A stretch of 64,000 nt of DNA, taken from contig NZ_FNHG01000002.1 in the NCBI RefSeq assembly GCF_900103475.1, positions 124,001 through 188,000 of the forward strand. Reading direction: 5' to 3'. Position 1 is the first letter of the stretch, and every line of letters starts with the position of its first letter. This document shows, one piece after another, positions 1 through 8,218 of the stretch. Origin of the DNA: Maricaulis salignorans (GTDB lineage: Bacteria; Pseudomonadota; Alphaproteobacteria; Caulobacterales; Maricaulaceae). A program made the translations under genes and the position numbers. A model generated the notes under the pieces. The model ran no database searches and was not told the origin of the DNA. It worked only from the letters and a program-made list of their open reading frames with translations.

Positions 1-332
1 ACGCGAAGCGCTTCCAGTTGTGGCGACAAATCATTGCGAAGCTCGACGGCGCGTTCGAAGTTTTCTACGCGGGCGTCGGAAGTCGACGACAAGGCGAGCT
101 CCTGCAGCACGGCACTGAGGCCCTGACTGGCTTCGCTGAGCGCATCGACGGCGAGCGTCTCGGGGATGGCGCGACTGGTGATCTGGCTGACCGCCAAATT
201 GGTCGAGTTGAAGCCCGTGACACCCACCACAGCAGCCACGAGCGTCATCACGGATGACAGAGCGAAGGCGGCCAAGAGACGAAACTTGACGCTGGAGGTT
301 TTCTCTCCAAGTCCGGCGAGTAGGGAGTTCAT
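1..332 (-). CDS. Membrane sensor / methyl-accepting chemotaxis-type protein, N-terminal part
   Basis: Only the first 110 residues are in the window; the gene continues past the left edge. The reading frame starts at an ATG at 332. After about 15 residues comes one hydrophobic segment (LLAAFALSSVMTLVAAVVGV), then a periplasmic-looking alpha-helical stretch rich in Ala, Ser, Leu and Glu with no Cys. This is the usual start of a chemoreceptor or sensor kinase with a helical-bundle ligand domain. The signalling part lies outside, so chemoreceptor and histidine kinase cannot be told apart. I infer a chemoreceptor-like protein because of the wider motility context, but the chemotaxis operon itself is 50 kb away. 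Confidence 0.6.
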   Translation of the reverse strand, partial: MNSLLAGLGEKTSSVKFRLLAAFALSSVMTLVAAVVGVTGFNSTNLAVSQITSRAIPETLAVDALSEASQGLSAVLQELALSSTSDARVENFERAVELRNDLSPQLEALR

Positions 333-465
333 TGGCTTGGCACCTTATGGTTAATGGCCTCGGGCATAAAATTACAGGCGACGCTAACGCGCCGCCCGTA
401 AATGAAACCTTATTTTCTGGCCGATCGCAGGAATCTTTTGTCCGCTAACCGGGCCTCCCGGGTCA

Positions 466-798
466 TTACCCGCCCAGGCTGAAATCGAAACGCTGGACCA
501 GGCCCTCGGTCGAGGCCTCGGCTGGCGCATAGCTCCAGCCTTCAATCGCGTTCAGGACGGCGCGATCAAACACACCTTCCGGCTGTGCCTCGACGACCGT
601 CGGATTTTCGACAGTGCCGTCAGGCGACACGGTATATTCGACAACGGCATAACCCTCGACGCCGCGACGCTCGGCGCCACGCGGATAGTCCGGAGCCTCA
701 ACGCTCGTACGTTCGCGATCTTGAGCGAGCGCTGGAGCGGCTGAAAAAGCCATGGCGGACATTGCGACCGCCAGGATCATTGTTCCCGTTTTATACAT
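466..798 (-). CDS. Small secreted TonB C-terminal-domain protein
   Basis: A 110-residue protein with a signal peptide (MYKTGTMILAVAMSAMAFSA, cleavage near ALA-QD), followed almost at once by a TonB C-terminal fold. Visible family features are YPRGAERRGVEGYAVVEYTV, the SPDGTV turn, and a final strand after GWSYAPA. There is no transmembrane anchor or proline-rich spacer, so it is not a full TonB. Stand-alone periplasmic proteins of this type are common in Caulobacterales and usually uncharacterised. I chose the ATG at 798 because AAGGG lies 8 bases upstream; an ATG at 813 is in frame but lacks a good ribosome site. It is monocistronic as far as visible. Confidence 0.8.
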   Translation of the reverse strand: MYKTGTMILAVAMSAMAFSAAPALAQDRERTSVEAPDYPRGAERRGVEGYAVVEYTVSPDGTVENPTVVEAQPEGVFDRAVLNAIEGWSYAPAEASTEGLVQRFDFSLGG

Positions 799-1153
799 TG
801 ACTTACCCTTCATCCATTTTTGGCGTGCGCCGCCCGGAATTTTTCCCGTGTTCGACGCGGTGTTTTAACGTCCGGCTCAGCAATTGCCCGGCATGAGGGA
901 CAATGACGCATACCAGTTGCCAAACGCTTAAGTAGCGGGGGAAAATTTGAGGCAGTGCTGGTTTTTTTCTTGTTTCAATCGAAAACAAAATTTACTTCAC
1001 GCGGGGCCTGAACGGCATACGTGTGTCCGGCTTTGCGGATGACACGCCCCGTTCAAGGCCGGAATATTCACAGCACACGTGACCGGCTATGGTCCCGGTC
1101 GGACCGGCCCTATGATAGCCGTCGCGAATCCCTGACCGCTGAAGTGAGACCGT
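799..1153. other. Intergenic region with no supported gene
   Basis: About 355 bases between two diverging genes. I see an A/T-rich patch near 940-1000 with a run of seven T, and a short GTGT...ACAC inverted pair near 1021-1052. Nothing looks like a tRNA, a small RNA with a clear terminator, or a conserved small protein. It presumably holds the promoters of the TonB-type gene (leftward) and the Ldh-family gene (rightward). Confidence 0.5.
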
Positions 1154-2233
1154 ATGAAGACCAGCGATATCCGCCTGCCCGCCCAGGATGCGACCGAGTA
1201 CTGTACCGCCCTCCTGCGCGCCGCCGGAACCCGGTCCGATGATGCCCGGACCGTCGCAAGCCATCTGGTGGCCGCCAGTCTGGCCGGGCATGACAGCAAC
1301 GGGATCGGTCTCCTGCCCGCCTGGCTTGACCAGCTCGACCGGGGCTTCATCAATCTCGGCAGCTGCGAGCGCGACCTGACCGAGACCGCGATCATTCTGC
1401 GCACCGATGCCGATGGCGGCTGGGGCGCGCCTGCCGCGACACGCCTGATCGAGCGGGCCGGCGCCAAGGCGCTAGAGCACGGGCTGGCCGCGGCTACGCT
1501 GGGCCATGTCCATGATCTCGGCCGCATCGGGGCTTATGGCGAGCAGGCGGCAGCGGCGGGGCTGGCGGCGCTCATCTTCGTCAACATCACCGGCCAGGCG
1601 CCCGTCATGGCGCCCTTTCATGGCTCTGATGCCCGGCTGGGCACGGACCCGATCTGCATCGCCTTCCCCGCCACAGCACATCGCTCCAGCTTCGTGCTCG
1701 ACATGGCCACCAGCCGCATCTCGCTCGGCCGGCTCAAGATTGCCGCCGCGCGCGGCCAGGACATCCCGCCCGGTTCGCTGATCAATGAGCATGGCATGCC
1801 GACGACCGATCCATCGGGCATGAGCGAACCGGTCCGCCGCGGCGCCCTCACCCCGATGGGCCGCCACAAGGGCTATGGCCTCGCCCTGGCCTGCGAACTG
1901 CTTGGCGGTGTGTTGTCCGGTGGCGGCACGATCCAGCCGGAGCATCCGCGCGAGGGGGCTGTGCGCAACGGGATGTTCGCCATGCTGATCAATCCGGCGA
2001 TGTTCGGCGAAGCCGGCTGGATGGAGCATGAAATCGAGGCGCTGGCGAAATACGCGCTCGCCTCACCGCCGATGGATTGGGACAGTCCGGTGCTCTATCC
2101 GGGCGACCCGGAGCGGGCCCTGCGCGGCAAGCGCCTGCGGGACGGGATTCCGGTCACGGCCGAGCTGGTTGAGCAGCTCAATGAGGCCGCGGCAGAAAAG
2201 GGCATCGATCTCAGGCTTCAGCCCGGCACCTGA
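1154..2233 (+). CDS. Ldh-family (malate/L-sulfolactate/ureidoglycolate dehydrogenase type) NAD(P)-dependent oxidoreductase
   Basis: 359 residues, the usual length for the LDH2/malate dehydrogenase superfamily, cytosolic enzymes that oxidise 2-hydroxy acids with NAD(P). Family landmarks in order: GHDSNGIGLLPAW near residue 45 (normally SHG..R), the catalytic histidine in HVHDLGRIGAYGE near 120, GTDPICIAFP (usually GTNP) near 165, DMATS near 185, and KGYGLALACELL near 240. The HD-NG variant and GTDP suggest a subgroup whose substrate I cannot name. The start has a GAAGTGAGA element upstream. The 3' end overlaps the convergent thioesterase gene by 16 bases. Substrate specificity is unknown. Confidence 0.85.
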   Translation: MKTSDIRLPAQDATEYCTALLRAAGTRSDDARTVASHLVAASLAGHDSNGIGLLPAWLDQLDRGFINLGSCERDLTETAIILRTDADGGWGAPAATRLIERAGAKALEHGLAAATLGHVHDLGRIGAYGEQAAAAGLAALIFVNITGQAPVMAPFHGSDARLGTDPICIAFPATAHRSSFVLDMATSRISLGRLKIAAARGQDIPPGSLINEHGMPTTDPSGMSEPVRRGALTPMGRHKGYGLALACELLGGVLSGGGTIQPEHPREGAVRNGMFAMLINPAMFGEAGWMEHEIEALAKYALASPPMDWDSPVLYPGDPERALRGKRLRDGIPVTAELVEQLNEAAAEKGIDLRLQPGT

Positions 2234-2700
2234 AACAGATCCAGCACATCGCGGCCAATCCGCATCGGACGGCGCGTCGCACGGTTGATGCGGCACCATT
2301 CCGTCACCGCGCGGGCGGAGAAGCGTTTGGCACCGGGTTTGCGGATATCGACATGGCGGTCGAAGCGCGGCCCGCGGACTTCGCCGAGCCAGGTGCGGAT
2401 CTCGGCGCTCTCGCCCGGCAGGATCGGATCGCGATACTCGATCGTGTGCTTGAGCGCGATCCAGACCTCGGCCTCGATCATCTCCGGCGTTGCGACCGCG
2501 TGCCAGTGGGTGACGGCCATATCCTGCACCCAGCGCAGATAGACGACATTATTGACATGGCCGAGCTCGTCGAAATCGCCAGCCTGCGGCGTGATCTGGC
2601 GCACCAGCGCTGTCTCGAAGGAGACACAGCCTAGCCCCTCGCCCTCGGGCGCATTTTCCAGCGGCGCGATCACGCCAAAACCTGCTGACCCGTTCGTCAT
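2218..2700 (-). CDS. Hotdog-fold acyl-CoA thioesterase (4HBT type)
   Basis: 160 residues with one 4-hydroxybenzoyl-CoA-thioesterase-type hotdog domain. The diagnostic active-site helix DFDELGHVNNVVYLRW is at residues 42-57; Asp44 and His48-Val-Asn-Asn are the usual catalytic and positioning elements. Such enzymes hydrolyse acyl-CoA thioesters in the cytosol; the substrate cannot be read from sequence. I chose the ATG at 2700 because GGTGGA lies immediately upstream; an in-frame ATG at 2733 would add 11 residues with no family similarity. It converges on the Ldh-family gene (16-base overlap of 3' ends) and is followed upstream by lpdV on the same strand, so it could be co-transcribed with acyl-CoA metabolism genes. 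Confidence 0.85.
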   Translation of the reverse strand: MTNGSAGFGVIAPLENAPEGEGLGCVSFETALVRQITPQAGDFDELGHVNNVVYLRWVQDMAVTHWHAVATPEMIEAEVWIALKHTIEYRDPILPGESAEIRTWLGEVRGPRFDRHVDIRKPGAKRFSARAVTEWCRINRATRRPMRIGRDVLDLFQVPG

Positions 2701-2781
2701 TCCACCCACACCTTCTCGCAAGGCCCTATCCATACGCGCCTGACATCCCGGATGTGAAGTGTATGGTCGGTATGCGCCAGC

Positions 2782-4212
2782 CTATTTCTTCGGTGCCGAG
2801 ATATGGATCGGATGGCCCAGCGCCGTCAGCACACTTTCGGCGAAGCCTTCGGTCAGGGTCGGGTGGACGTGGATGGTGCCGGCAATGTCTTCCAGGCGTG
2901 CGCCCATCTCGATCGCCAGGGCGAACTCGCCCGAGAGCTCGGAGACATGGGTGCCGACGGCATGGATGCCGAGGATGACGTGATCACTCTCGCGCGCCGT
3001 GACGCGGACGAAACCGCCATCAGCCCCGGCTTCCATCGAGAGATAGCGCCCGGAGGCGGCGAGCGGGAATTTGCCGGTGATGATGTCTTCACCCTTGGCC
3101 TTGGCTTCGTCCGGCGTCATGCCAACGCCGACGATTTCCGGCTCGGTGAAGCAGACGGCGGCAATCGAGACCGGATCGAATACCCGGCGGTGACCGGCGA
3201 CCAGTTCGGCCACCATCTCGCCCTGGGCCGTCGCCTTGTGGGCCAGCAGCGGTTCGCCGATCACATCGCCGATCGCCCAGACGCCGCGCATGCCGGTGCG
3301 GCATTGATCATCGACCTTGATGAAACGGCCATCGACCAGTTCGATCCCCATCGTCTCGACACCCCAGCCATCCAGGCAGGCCTTGCGGCCAACGGCGACC
3401 AGGATCTTGTCGGCTTCGATGCGCTGGGCCGCGCCCTTGGCATCTTCGTATTCGAGGAAGGTCTTGGAGCCCTCGGCGACGACGCCCTTGGCCTTGCAGG
3501 ACAGGTTCACATCGACCTTGTGCTTCTTCAGCCACATGGTGATCGGGCGGGTGATTTCCTTGTCATAGATCGGCAGGATGGCCGGCGCCGCCTCGATGAA
3601 GGTGACCTTCGAGCCGAGCTTGCGCATCGCAATGCCGAGCTCCAGACCGATATAGCCGGCGCCGACAACGACGAGTTTTTCCGGCAGCTCGGTCAGATCG
3701 AGCGCCTGGGTCGAACCGATCACGGTGTCGCCAAACGGCAGGAAGGGCAGTTCAACCTCGACCGAGCCGGTGGCGATGACGACATTCTCGGCATTGATCT
3801 CGATCTGGCTGCCATCTTCGAGATCGACAATACAGGTCTTGGCGCCGGTGAATTTGGCCCAGCCGGAGATGTGTTCGGCACCCGCCGCCTTGAGCAACTG
3901 GGCGACGCCGCCGGTCAGCTTGGTGACGATACCGTCCTTCCAGCCTTTCAGCTTGCCCATGTCGAGTGTGGGGGCGGAGGCGAGGGAAATTCCCAGCGCA
4001 TCGCCGCCGGCATGTTCGCCCATATCCTCGAATTTGCTCGCCGCGTGGATGATTGCCTTGGAGGGGATACAGCCGCGATTGAGGCAGGTGCCGCCGAGAC
4101 CGTCCTTGTCGACGATCACGACATCGAGCCCGAGCTGGCCGGCGCGGATCGCTGCGGGATACCCGCCAGGGCCACCACCGACAATGAGAAGCTGGCAATT
4201 GCGTTGTTTCAT
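2782..4212 (-). CDS. lpdA: Dihydrolipoamide dehydrogenase (E3), LpdV-like
   Basis: 476 residues. E3 reoxidises dihydrolipoamide of 2-oxo-acid dehydrogenase complexes with NAD. Seen: FAD-binding GGGPGG near residue 12, the redox disulfide in GGTCLNRGCIPSKA (Cys43 and Cys48), an NAD-binding VVVGAGYIGLELG, the second FAD motif GVWAIGDV, and the C-terminal HPTLTE with the active His450/Glu455 pair. The N-terminal IRAGQLG stretch resembles the branched-chain-specific LpdV of Pseudomonas, and the other bkd genes lie 2.8 kb away on the same strand, so I infer service in the branched-chain complex. I chose the start MKQRN, with GGAG upstream. Odd point: four unrelated genes separate it from E2. Confidence 0.93.
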   Translation of the reverse strand: MKQRNCQLLIVGGGPGGYPAAIRAGQLGLDVVIVDKDGLGGTCLNRGCIPSKAIIHAASKFEDMGEHAGGDALGISLASAPTLDMGKLKGWKDGIVTKLTGGVAQLLKAAGAEHISGWAKFTGAKTCIVDLEDGSQIEINAENVVIATGSVEVELPFLPFGDTVIGSTQALDLTELPEKLVVVGAGYIGLELGIAMRKLGSKVTFIEAAPAILPIYDKEITRPITMWLKKHKVDVNLSCKAKGVVAEGSKTFLEYEDAKGAAQRIEADKILVAVGRKACLDGWGVETMGIELVDGRFIKVDDQCRTGMRGVWAIGDVIGEPLLAHKATAQGEMVAELVAGHRRVFDPVSIAAVCFTEPEIVGVGMTPDEAKAKGEDIITGKFPLAASGRYLSMEAGADGGFVRVTARESDHVILGIHAVGTHVSELSGEFALAIEMGARLEDIAGTIHVHPTLTEGFAESVLTALGHPIHISAPKK

Positions 4213-4296
4213 CGGGAAGGCTCCATCACGGCGGCACAAATCATCAGCCGGGATTTAGCTGCTCGGCGGACAAAGGGAAAGGGCCGCACTGTCGCC

Positions 4297-4839
4297 TCAG
4301 CGCTCGCGCCCCAGGGGCACGCGCTCGAGCAGCTTCACCCGATCGCCCTTATAGCGGATGATCTGTACCGCACTGGCCCGGCAGTGGATCGACAGGCCGG
4401 CTTCATTGATCTCCGCCACGCGCGCCTTCGAGACCGCCGGCTCTGCGCCGCGTCCGATGGTAAGATGAGGTATTCCGGACGGGCCGGCCGGCCGCTCGGC
4501 TGACAGGGCGCCGGCATGGAGCTGATCCTGCAAGGCGCTCAATGCTTCACGGCCAATCGTCGGAACCAGCCATTCCATCGCCGCCTCAGCCTCGGTATCG
4601 AGGTGCGAAACCGCCTTGTCCAGCACGATATCGAAGGGTTGCTGCCCGGCCAGACGCGCGTGGATTTCGCGGGTGAAATCGCCCGGCTTCCAGCCGCTGA
4701 CGGGAGAGACGAGCGTGATATGCGGCAGGACCCGGTCGGCCAGCACGCCATCATGCTCGCGCCGCCAGATCTGGATCTGCTGATAATCCGCCAGCGCAAA
4801 TTCCGGGCAGACAAGGGCGAGCAGCGTTTCGGCGGGCAT
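4297..4839 (-). CDS. 2H phosphoesterase / 2'-5' RNA ligase family protein
   Basis: 180 residues with the two tell-tale histidine motifs of the 2H phosphoesterase superfamily: LPHITL (His40) and PHLTIG (His125), spaced as in LigT and cyclic phosphodiesterases. Members open 2',3'-cyclic phosphates or act on RNA ends; which reaction applies here is not visible. It lies between lpdV and a secreted protein gene, all on the minus strand. Immediately upstream of its start is a 4 x 15-bp tandem repeat, so copy-number change there could alter spacing to a promoter. No obvious functional link to the keto-acid dehydrogenase genes. Confidence 0.75.
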   Translation of the reverse strand: MPAETLLALVCPEFALADYQQIQIWRREHDGVLADRVLPHITLVSPVSGWKPGDFTREIHARLAGQQPFDIVLDKAVSHLDTEAEAAMEWLVPTIGREALSALQDQLHAGALSAERPAGPSGIPHLTIGRGAEPAVSKARVAEINEAGLSIHCRASAVQIIRYKGDRVKLLERVPLGRER

Positions 4840-4880
4840 GTGGGCGTTCCAATCCTGATGGCGAAGACGCGAAAAATATA

Positions 4881-4940
4881 CCTGTCCCTGTTTTCCCTGT
4901 CCCTGTTATCCCTGTCCCTGTTATCCCTGTCCCTGTTTTC
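4881..4940. repeat. Tandem repeat, 4 x 15 bp
   Basis: Four back-to-back 15-base units, CCTGTCCCTGTTTTC, CCTGTCCCTGTTATC, CCTGTCCCTGTTATC and CCTGTCCCTGTTTTC. The outer two are identical, and so are the inner two. They lie between two minus-strand genes; the last unit reaches into the stop codon of the secreted-protein gene (4939-4941). A unit of 15 keeps any reading frame, but I see no protein that uses it. It has the form of a variable-number tandem repeat. Confidence 0.95.
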
Positions 4941-5538
4941 ACTCCGCCGCCGGACACTCGGCCCGCACCGCATCGAGCAGGCGTGAATTCACCCATTCGC
5001 CGGTTTCAGGATCGCGGACGCGCCCGATCCGGCCCCAGTGATCGGCGCTGAATTGCTCGAAATGAATGTCCCGCTCCGCGACTTCCGGATAGACCTGCCA
5101 CAGCCAGAGATGACCGTCGTCGCGCACTTCCTGATGCAGCTCACGCACTTCATTATTGGTCGTGTAGTGCCAGGCCGTCTTCCACAGACCGGCAGCCTCG
5201 TCATAGATCCGCACATTGATGCCGACGCCGGATTCCGGCCGATAGCCGTAGCCGGGATCGAACCATTCATCGATGATGGCGCGTCCATCCATTCCGTAAT
5301 AGCCGTTCCAGCGCGCCGAATAGAGCGGCTCGCCCCAGGCGCCCGCCTCGGCATCCCAATTGCGCACCGCGACATCGAAATCGCCGATCATGAAGGCAAA
5401 CTGGCTGAATGCCTCAGGCATGTCGGCGTGCGGCGCGCCATAATCACCGCAACGGACCGTACCCTCGCCGGTGACCTGCGCCTGGGCCGGCGCGGCGACC
5501 GCTGCCGCGATCAGGAGTGTAGCTGCCAAATATTTCAT
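4939..5538 (-). CDS. Secreted protein of unknown function (calycin/DUF1579-like appearance)
   Basis: 199 residues, opening with a clear signal peptide (MKYLAATLLIAAAVAAPAQA, cut before Q). The mature part is rich in Trp, Tyr and acidic residues and reads as alternating beta strands: FMIGDFDVAVRNWD, SARWNGYYGMDGRAIIDEWF, GVGINVRIYDEAAGLWKTAW. The opening GDFDV followed by a strand ladder resembles DUF1579/lipocalin-like proteins, but I do not recognise the family with certainty. Two Cys, one near the mature N-terminus (RCGDYG) and one at the C-terminus (AECPAAE), could form a disulfide. The start ATG has AGGGGA upstream. It probably acts in the periplasm. Its stop codon touches the tandem repeat. 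Confidence 0.7.
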   Translation of the reverse strand: MKYLAATLLIAAAVAAPAQAQVTGEGTVRCGDYGAPHADMPEAFSQFAFMIGDFDVAVRNWDAEAGAWGEPLYSARWNGYYGMDGRAIIDEWFDPGYGYRPESGVGINVRIYDEAAGLWKTAWHYTTNNEVRELHQEVRDDGHLWLWQVYPEVAERDIHFEQFSADHWGRIGRVRDPETGEWVNSRLLDAVRAECPAAE

Positions 5539-5677
5539 CGATCATTCCCCTCTGCTGCAAAGAGTATAACCGCTGCACCGCGCTGTGCCTGCCCAACGAT
5601 TGCGTGATCGCGCCCGCACCAAAATCTCCACGCGGTTTGCCGCTGGAGGGATGAGGCGTTCCCATCGAGATGGGAGG

Positions 5678-5746
5678 GTGCGGGACGCCGGCGAATGCCG
5701 GTAACCGGTATTTGAGTATTCGCGTGACATTCGTGACGTCCCGCAC
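5678..5746. repeat. Nested inverted repeat
   Basis: Outer arms GTGCGGGACG (5678-5687) and CGTCCCGCAC (5737-5746) are perfect complements. Inside them GCGAAT (5691-5696) pairs with ATTCGC (5718-5723). There is no T-tract, so it is not a typical terminator. It lies in non-coding DNA upstream of the secreted-protein gene and may be a palindromic intergenic element. Confidence 0.75.
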
Positions 5747-6164
5747 GTGCAGTTTTCCCGTGGCGTCTCCACCGCCGTTTCCAATCCAATCAGGTATTCG
5801 GGTCGGTCGTTTAGTGCCGTCAGACCTGAAAGGACGCCCTGCCAGTGCTCAGGTTGTCACCCCTTCGCCCGGACAGGCTGCACGCTCCCGTTCGCCGCGA
5901 ATGACTGAGCTCACGCCTCCCGTGCGACCGGAACAGCTGGATTATGGGCGCAGATTTGGGGGGCGGGGATAAACTGACCCAATAATCGTCCTTCCAGCGC
6001 AGGCTGGAACCCAGCTCGTAGAGCGGAAACGGACGAAAAAATGGCGCTCACTCAAATAGATATCGGCGCGTGAATCTGTGCCCCAACCTGCAATGGGGTG
6101 ACGATAAATTGTGGCCTTGATGGGGGATAAGCCGCAATCCCTGGTCCCGTCGCGCCCGTCATCC

Positions 6165-6301
6165 TCACCAGCTCCGCCCCGGACTGCGTCCGGCGCACCT
6201 CTTCCATCAAGGAAGAGGAAGGAGACTATCAAGGCGGGAGGACATGACGCCCTCCTCTTCCTTGATGGAAGAGGTGGCCACGAAGCGGTCGGAGCTGGTG
6301 A
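6165..6301. repeat. Large palindromic element (MITE- or REP-like)
   Basis: Perfect 22-base complementary arms at 6196-6217 and 6255-6276, separated by 37 bases, with outer arms TCACCAGCTCCG (6165-6176) and CGGAGCTGGTGA (6290-6301). The whole 137 bases can fold into a long interrupted stem. There is no coding sequence and no flanking transposase. Its size and symmetry fit a non-autonomous palindromic repeat. Confidence 0.8.
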
Positions 6302-6325
6302 CGGCCTCGCGAATCCGTTGCCGAG

Positions 6326-6541
6326 CTACCCCGCGTCAGCCTTCACCGCCGCCGCCGGCAAGAAGGCCCGCACCGTCTGCACCAGCACCACAATGCCAAA
6401 TCCGCCAAAAATAATCATCGGCAAATCATGCGCGGCAATGCCGAGAGAATTGCGAAAGAACATCAGTGCGAACACGACAACGCCCCAGGCGGCAACGCCG
6501 TCACGCAACATCGAGGCAAGGCGGGCGAGACGTTTGGGCAT
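6326..6541 (-). CDS. Small membrane protein, two transmembrane helices
   Basis: 71 residues from an ATG with AAGGAG seven bases upstream. A short basic N-terminus (MPKRLARLA) precedes two hydrophobic segments, GVAAWGVVVFALMFF and LPMIIFGGFGIVVLVQTVRAFL, then an Ala-rich tail. Topology suggests both ends in the cytoplasm. No family recognised. The next gene upstream on the same strand is another two-helix small protein 94 bases away, so they may be expressed together. Its 3' end abuts the palindrome-rich stretch. Confidence 0.6.
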   Translation of the reverse strand: MPKRLARLASMLRDGVAAWGVVVFALMFFRNSLGIAAHDLPMIIFGGFGIVVLVQTVRAFLPAAAVKADAG

Positions 6542-6635
6542 GGGCGCTCCTTCGTATTCGTGCGGCCAATCAAGCCTCACCGGACGAGCCGGGTCAAGCG
6601 CCACTGTCTTGCTGCGATGCCCGCCATCGCGCCGG

Positions 6636-6887
6636 TCAGGATGCCTTGCGAGACAGATGGATCAGTGGCGCGACCGTGACGGCCACGAAAATGAGGAAGC
6701 AGGCTCCGAGCGACCATGGGAGCCAGGCCTTCCCGGCCAAAAAGACAAGAACGGACAGCGATGTGAGCAGCAGCAAACCCAGGCCATAGGCCAGAATGAC
6801 CTGCAGTGCTGCGCGCTCCGCCCGCACCAGATCCGGCGGGATCGGCCGGCGTGGCTCCGGCGGGATGCTGATTGGTTTTCGTCTCAT
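6636..6887 (-). CDS. Small membrane protein, two transmembrane helices
   Basis: 83 residues. A proline-rich, basic cytoplasmic N-terminus (about 22 residues, RRPIPPDLVRAER) is followed by two long hydrophobic helices, LQVILAYGLGLLLLTSLSVL and LPWSLGACFLIFVAVTVAPL, and a short basic tail. No recognised domain. It lies just downstream of bkdB (87 bases) on the same strand and could be read from the bkd transcript, but nothing shows a metabolic role. Confidence 0.6.
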   Translation of the reverse strand: MRRKPISIPPEPRRPIPPDLVRAERAALQVILAYGLGLLLLTSLSVLVFLAGKAWLPWSLGACFLIFVAVTVAPLIHLSRKAS

Positions 6888-6974
6888 GATGCGACGCTAG
6901 CGCGATCAAGGCCTGGCGGCATCAGGGATTGCCCCGGCCCGAATCCCGTTCGGGATCCCGGCCGGGCACAAAGC

Positions 6975-8216
6975 CTACATAAACAACGTCGCCGGGTTCT
7001 CCAGCAGGCCCTTGACGCGCTGGATCAACATGGCGGCGTCATAGCCATCGACGATGCGGTGATCGAAGCAGGAGGAGAGATTCATCAGCTTGCGGGCAAC
7101 GACCTGGCCCTTGGCGTCGAAGCGCGGCAGCTCCTGCATCTTGTTGACGCCGATGATGGCGACTTCCGGGGCATTGAGGATGGGCGTCGTGACCAGACCG
7201 CCAATGGCGCCGAGCGAAGTGATGGTGATGGTTGAACCGGTCAGCTCGTCCTTGGACGCCTTGCCGGCCTTGGCAGCGGCGCCGAGACGGGCCAGCTCGG
7301 CGGCGATCTGCCAGATATCGAGCGCTTCGGCATGCTTGATCACCGGCACCATGAGACCATTGGGCGTCGCCGCGGCAATCCCGCAATGCACGCCCTGATA
7401 TTTGGTCAGCAACATCGCCTCGCCGTCGAAATGGGCATTGGCCTGCGGCGTGTCCGGCAGGGCCTTGGTCAGGGCCATGACGAGGAAGGGAATGAAGGTC
7501 AGCTTGGTCTGGTCGTCAGACTTTTTGCTATTGAGATGGGCGCGAAGCTCTTCCAGCGCCGTGACGTCGATTTCCTCGACATAGGCGATGGAAGGGATGG
7601 TGCGCTGGGCATGCGACATGTTTTCGGAAATGCGCCGGCGCAGGCCGATCAGCTTTTCCTCGGTAATGCCCGTGCGCGGGGCCCGCAGGGCCGAACCGCC
7701 GCCGGAATGGGCAACGAGACGCCCGCCCGAGGCGATGAAGTCATCAAGATCATCATGGGTGATGCGGCCGGCCGGACCGGTGCCGGGCACGGCAGCCAGT
7801 TCGATTTCCGCGTCCAGCGCGCGCTTGCGCACAGCCGGACTGGCCAGGGCACGCTCGCCAACCGGGCGCGAGGCGACAGCGGGCGCCGGCGTCGGCTTGG
7901 CGGTCTCGACCACAGGGGCTGGCGCCGTCTCGTCGATCTCGACCTTGGGCGCGGCCTCCTCGGCCGGCACGGCACCATCAACGGCAATGAACATGATCTC
8001 GGTGCCGACCGCGATGATGTCGCCCGGCGCGCCGACCAGTTTGGAGACCGTGCCATTCACGGCACAGGGGATCTCGACGGTGGCCTTGTCCGTCATCACG
8101 TCGAGGACATGCTGGTCCTCGGTGACGGTGTCGCCAACCTTCACATGCCATTCAACGATTTCGGCCTCGACAATACCCTCGCCGACATCGGGCATCTTGT
8201 AGCGGTATTCGCTCAT
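6975..8216 (-). CDS. bkdB: Branched-chain 2-oxo-acid dehydrogenase E2 (dihydrolipoyl acyltransferase)
   Basis: 413 residues, core of the branched-chain keto-acid dehydrogenase complex; it moves the acyl group from E1 to CoA. Domains: lipoyl domain residues 1-80 with lipoyl-lysine 44 in VMTDKATVEI; an Ala/Pro linker; E1/E3-binding domain about 123-161 (SPAVRKRALDAEIEL...GRITHDDL); catalytic domain to the end with the active His386 in FDHRIVDGYDAA. Similarity to E2b rather than pyruvate E2 is supported by the preceding separate E1 alpha and beta genes. It starts two bases after the E1 beta stop, so translation is probably coupled. Confidence 0.95.
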   Translation of the reverse strand: MSEYRYKMPDVGEGIVEAEIVEWHVKVGDTVTEDQHVLDVMTDKATVEIPCAVNGTVSKLVGAPGDIIAVGTEIMFIAVDGAVPAEEAAPKVEIDETAPAPVVETAKPTPAPAVASRPVGERALASPAVRKRALDAEIELAAVPGTGPAGRITHDDLDDFIASGGRLVAHSGGGSALRAPRTGITEEKLIGLRRRISENMSHAQRTIPSIAYVEEIDVTALEELRAHLNSKKSDDQTKLTFIPFLVMALTKALPDTPQANAHFDGEAMLLTKYQGVHCGIAAATPNGLMVPVIKHAEALDIWQIAAELARLGAAAKAGKASKDELTGSTITITSLGAIGGLVTTPILNAPEVAIIGVNKMQELPRFDAKGQVVARKLMNLSSCFDHRIVDGYDAAMLIQRVKGLLENPATLFM

Positions 8217-8218
8217 GA

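Larger units (their letters stand above)
5539..6325. other. 787-bp gene-free stretch rich in inverted repeats
   Basis: No reading frame here looks like a protein: candidates are Arg/Pro-rich, lack ribosome sites and start inside palindromes. What the stretch does hold is a set of stem-loops: a nested inverted repeat at 5678-5746, a hairpin at 5992-6009 (TTCCAGC/GCTGGAA), and a large palindrome at 6165-6301. It reads like an accumulation of intergenic palindromic elements rather than decayed coding sequence. Confidence 0.6.

Noticed and set aside
2803-4503. Long rightward open frame opposite lpdV
   Set aside because: Composition (Asp/Gly/Arg/His-rich, no domains) is that of an antisense shadow in GC-rich DNA; the opposite strand has intact E3 motifs.
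4881-4940. CRISPR array
   Set aside because: Units are directly adjacent with no spacers and no cas genes exist in the window.
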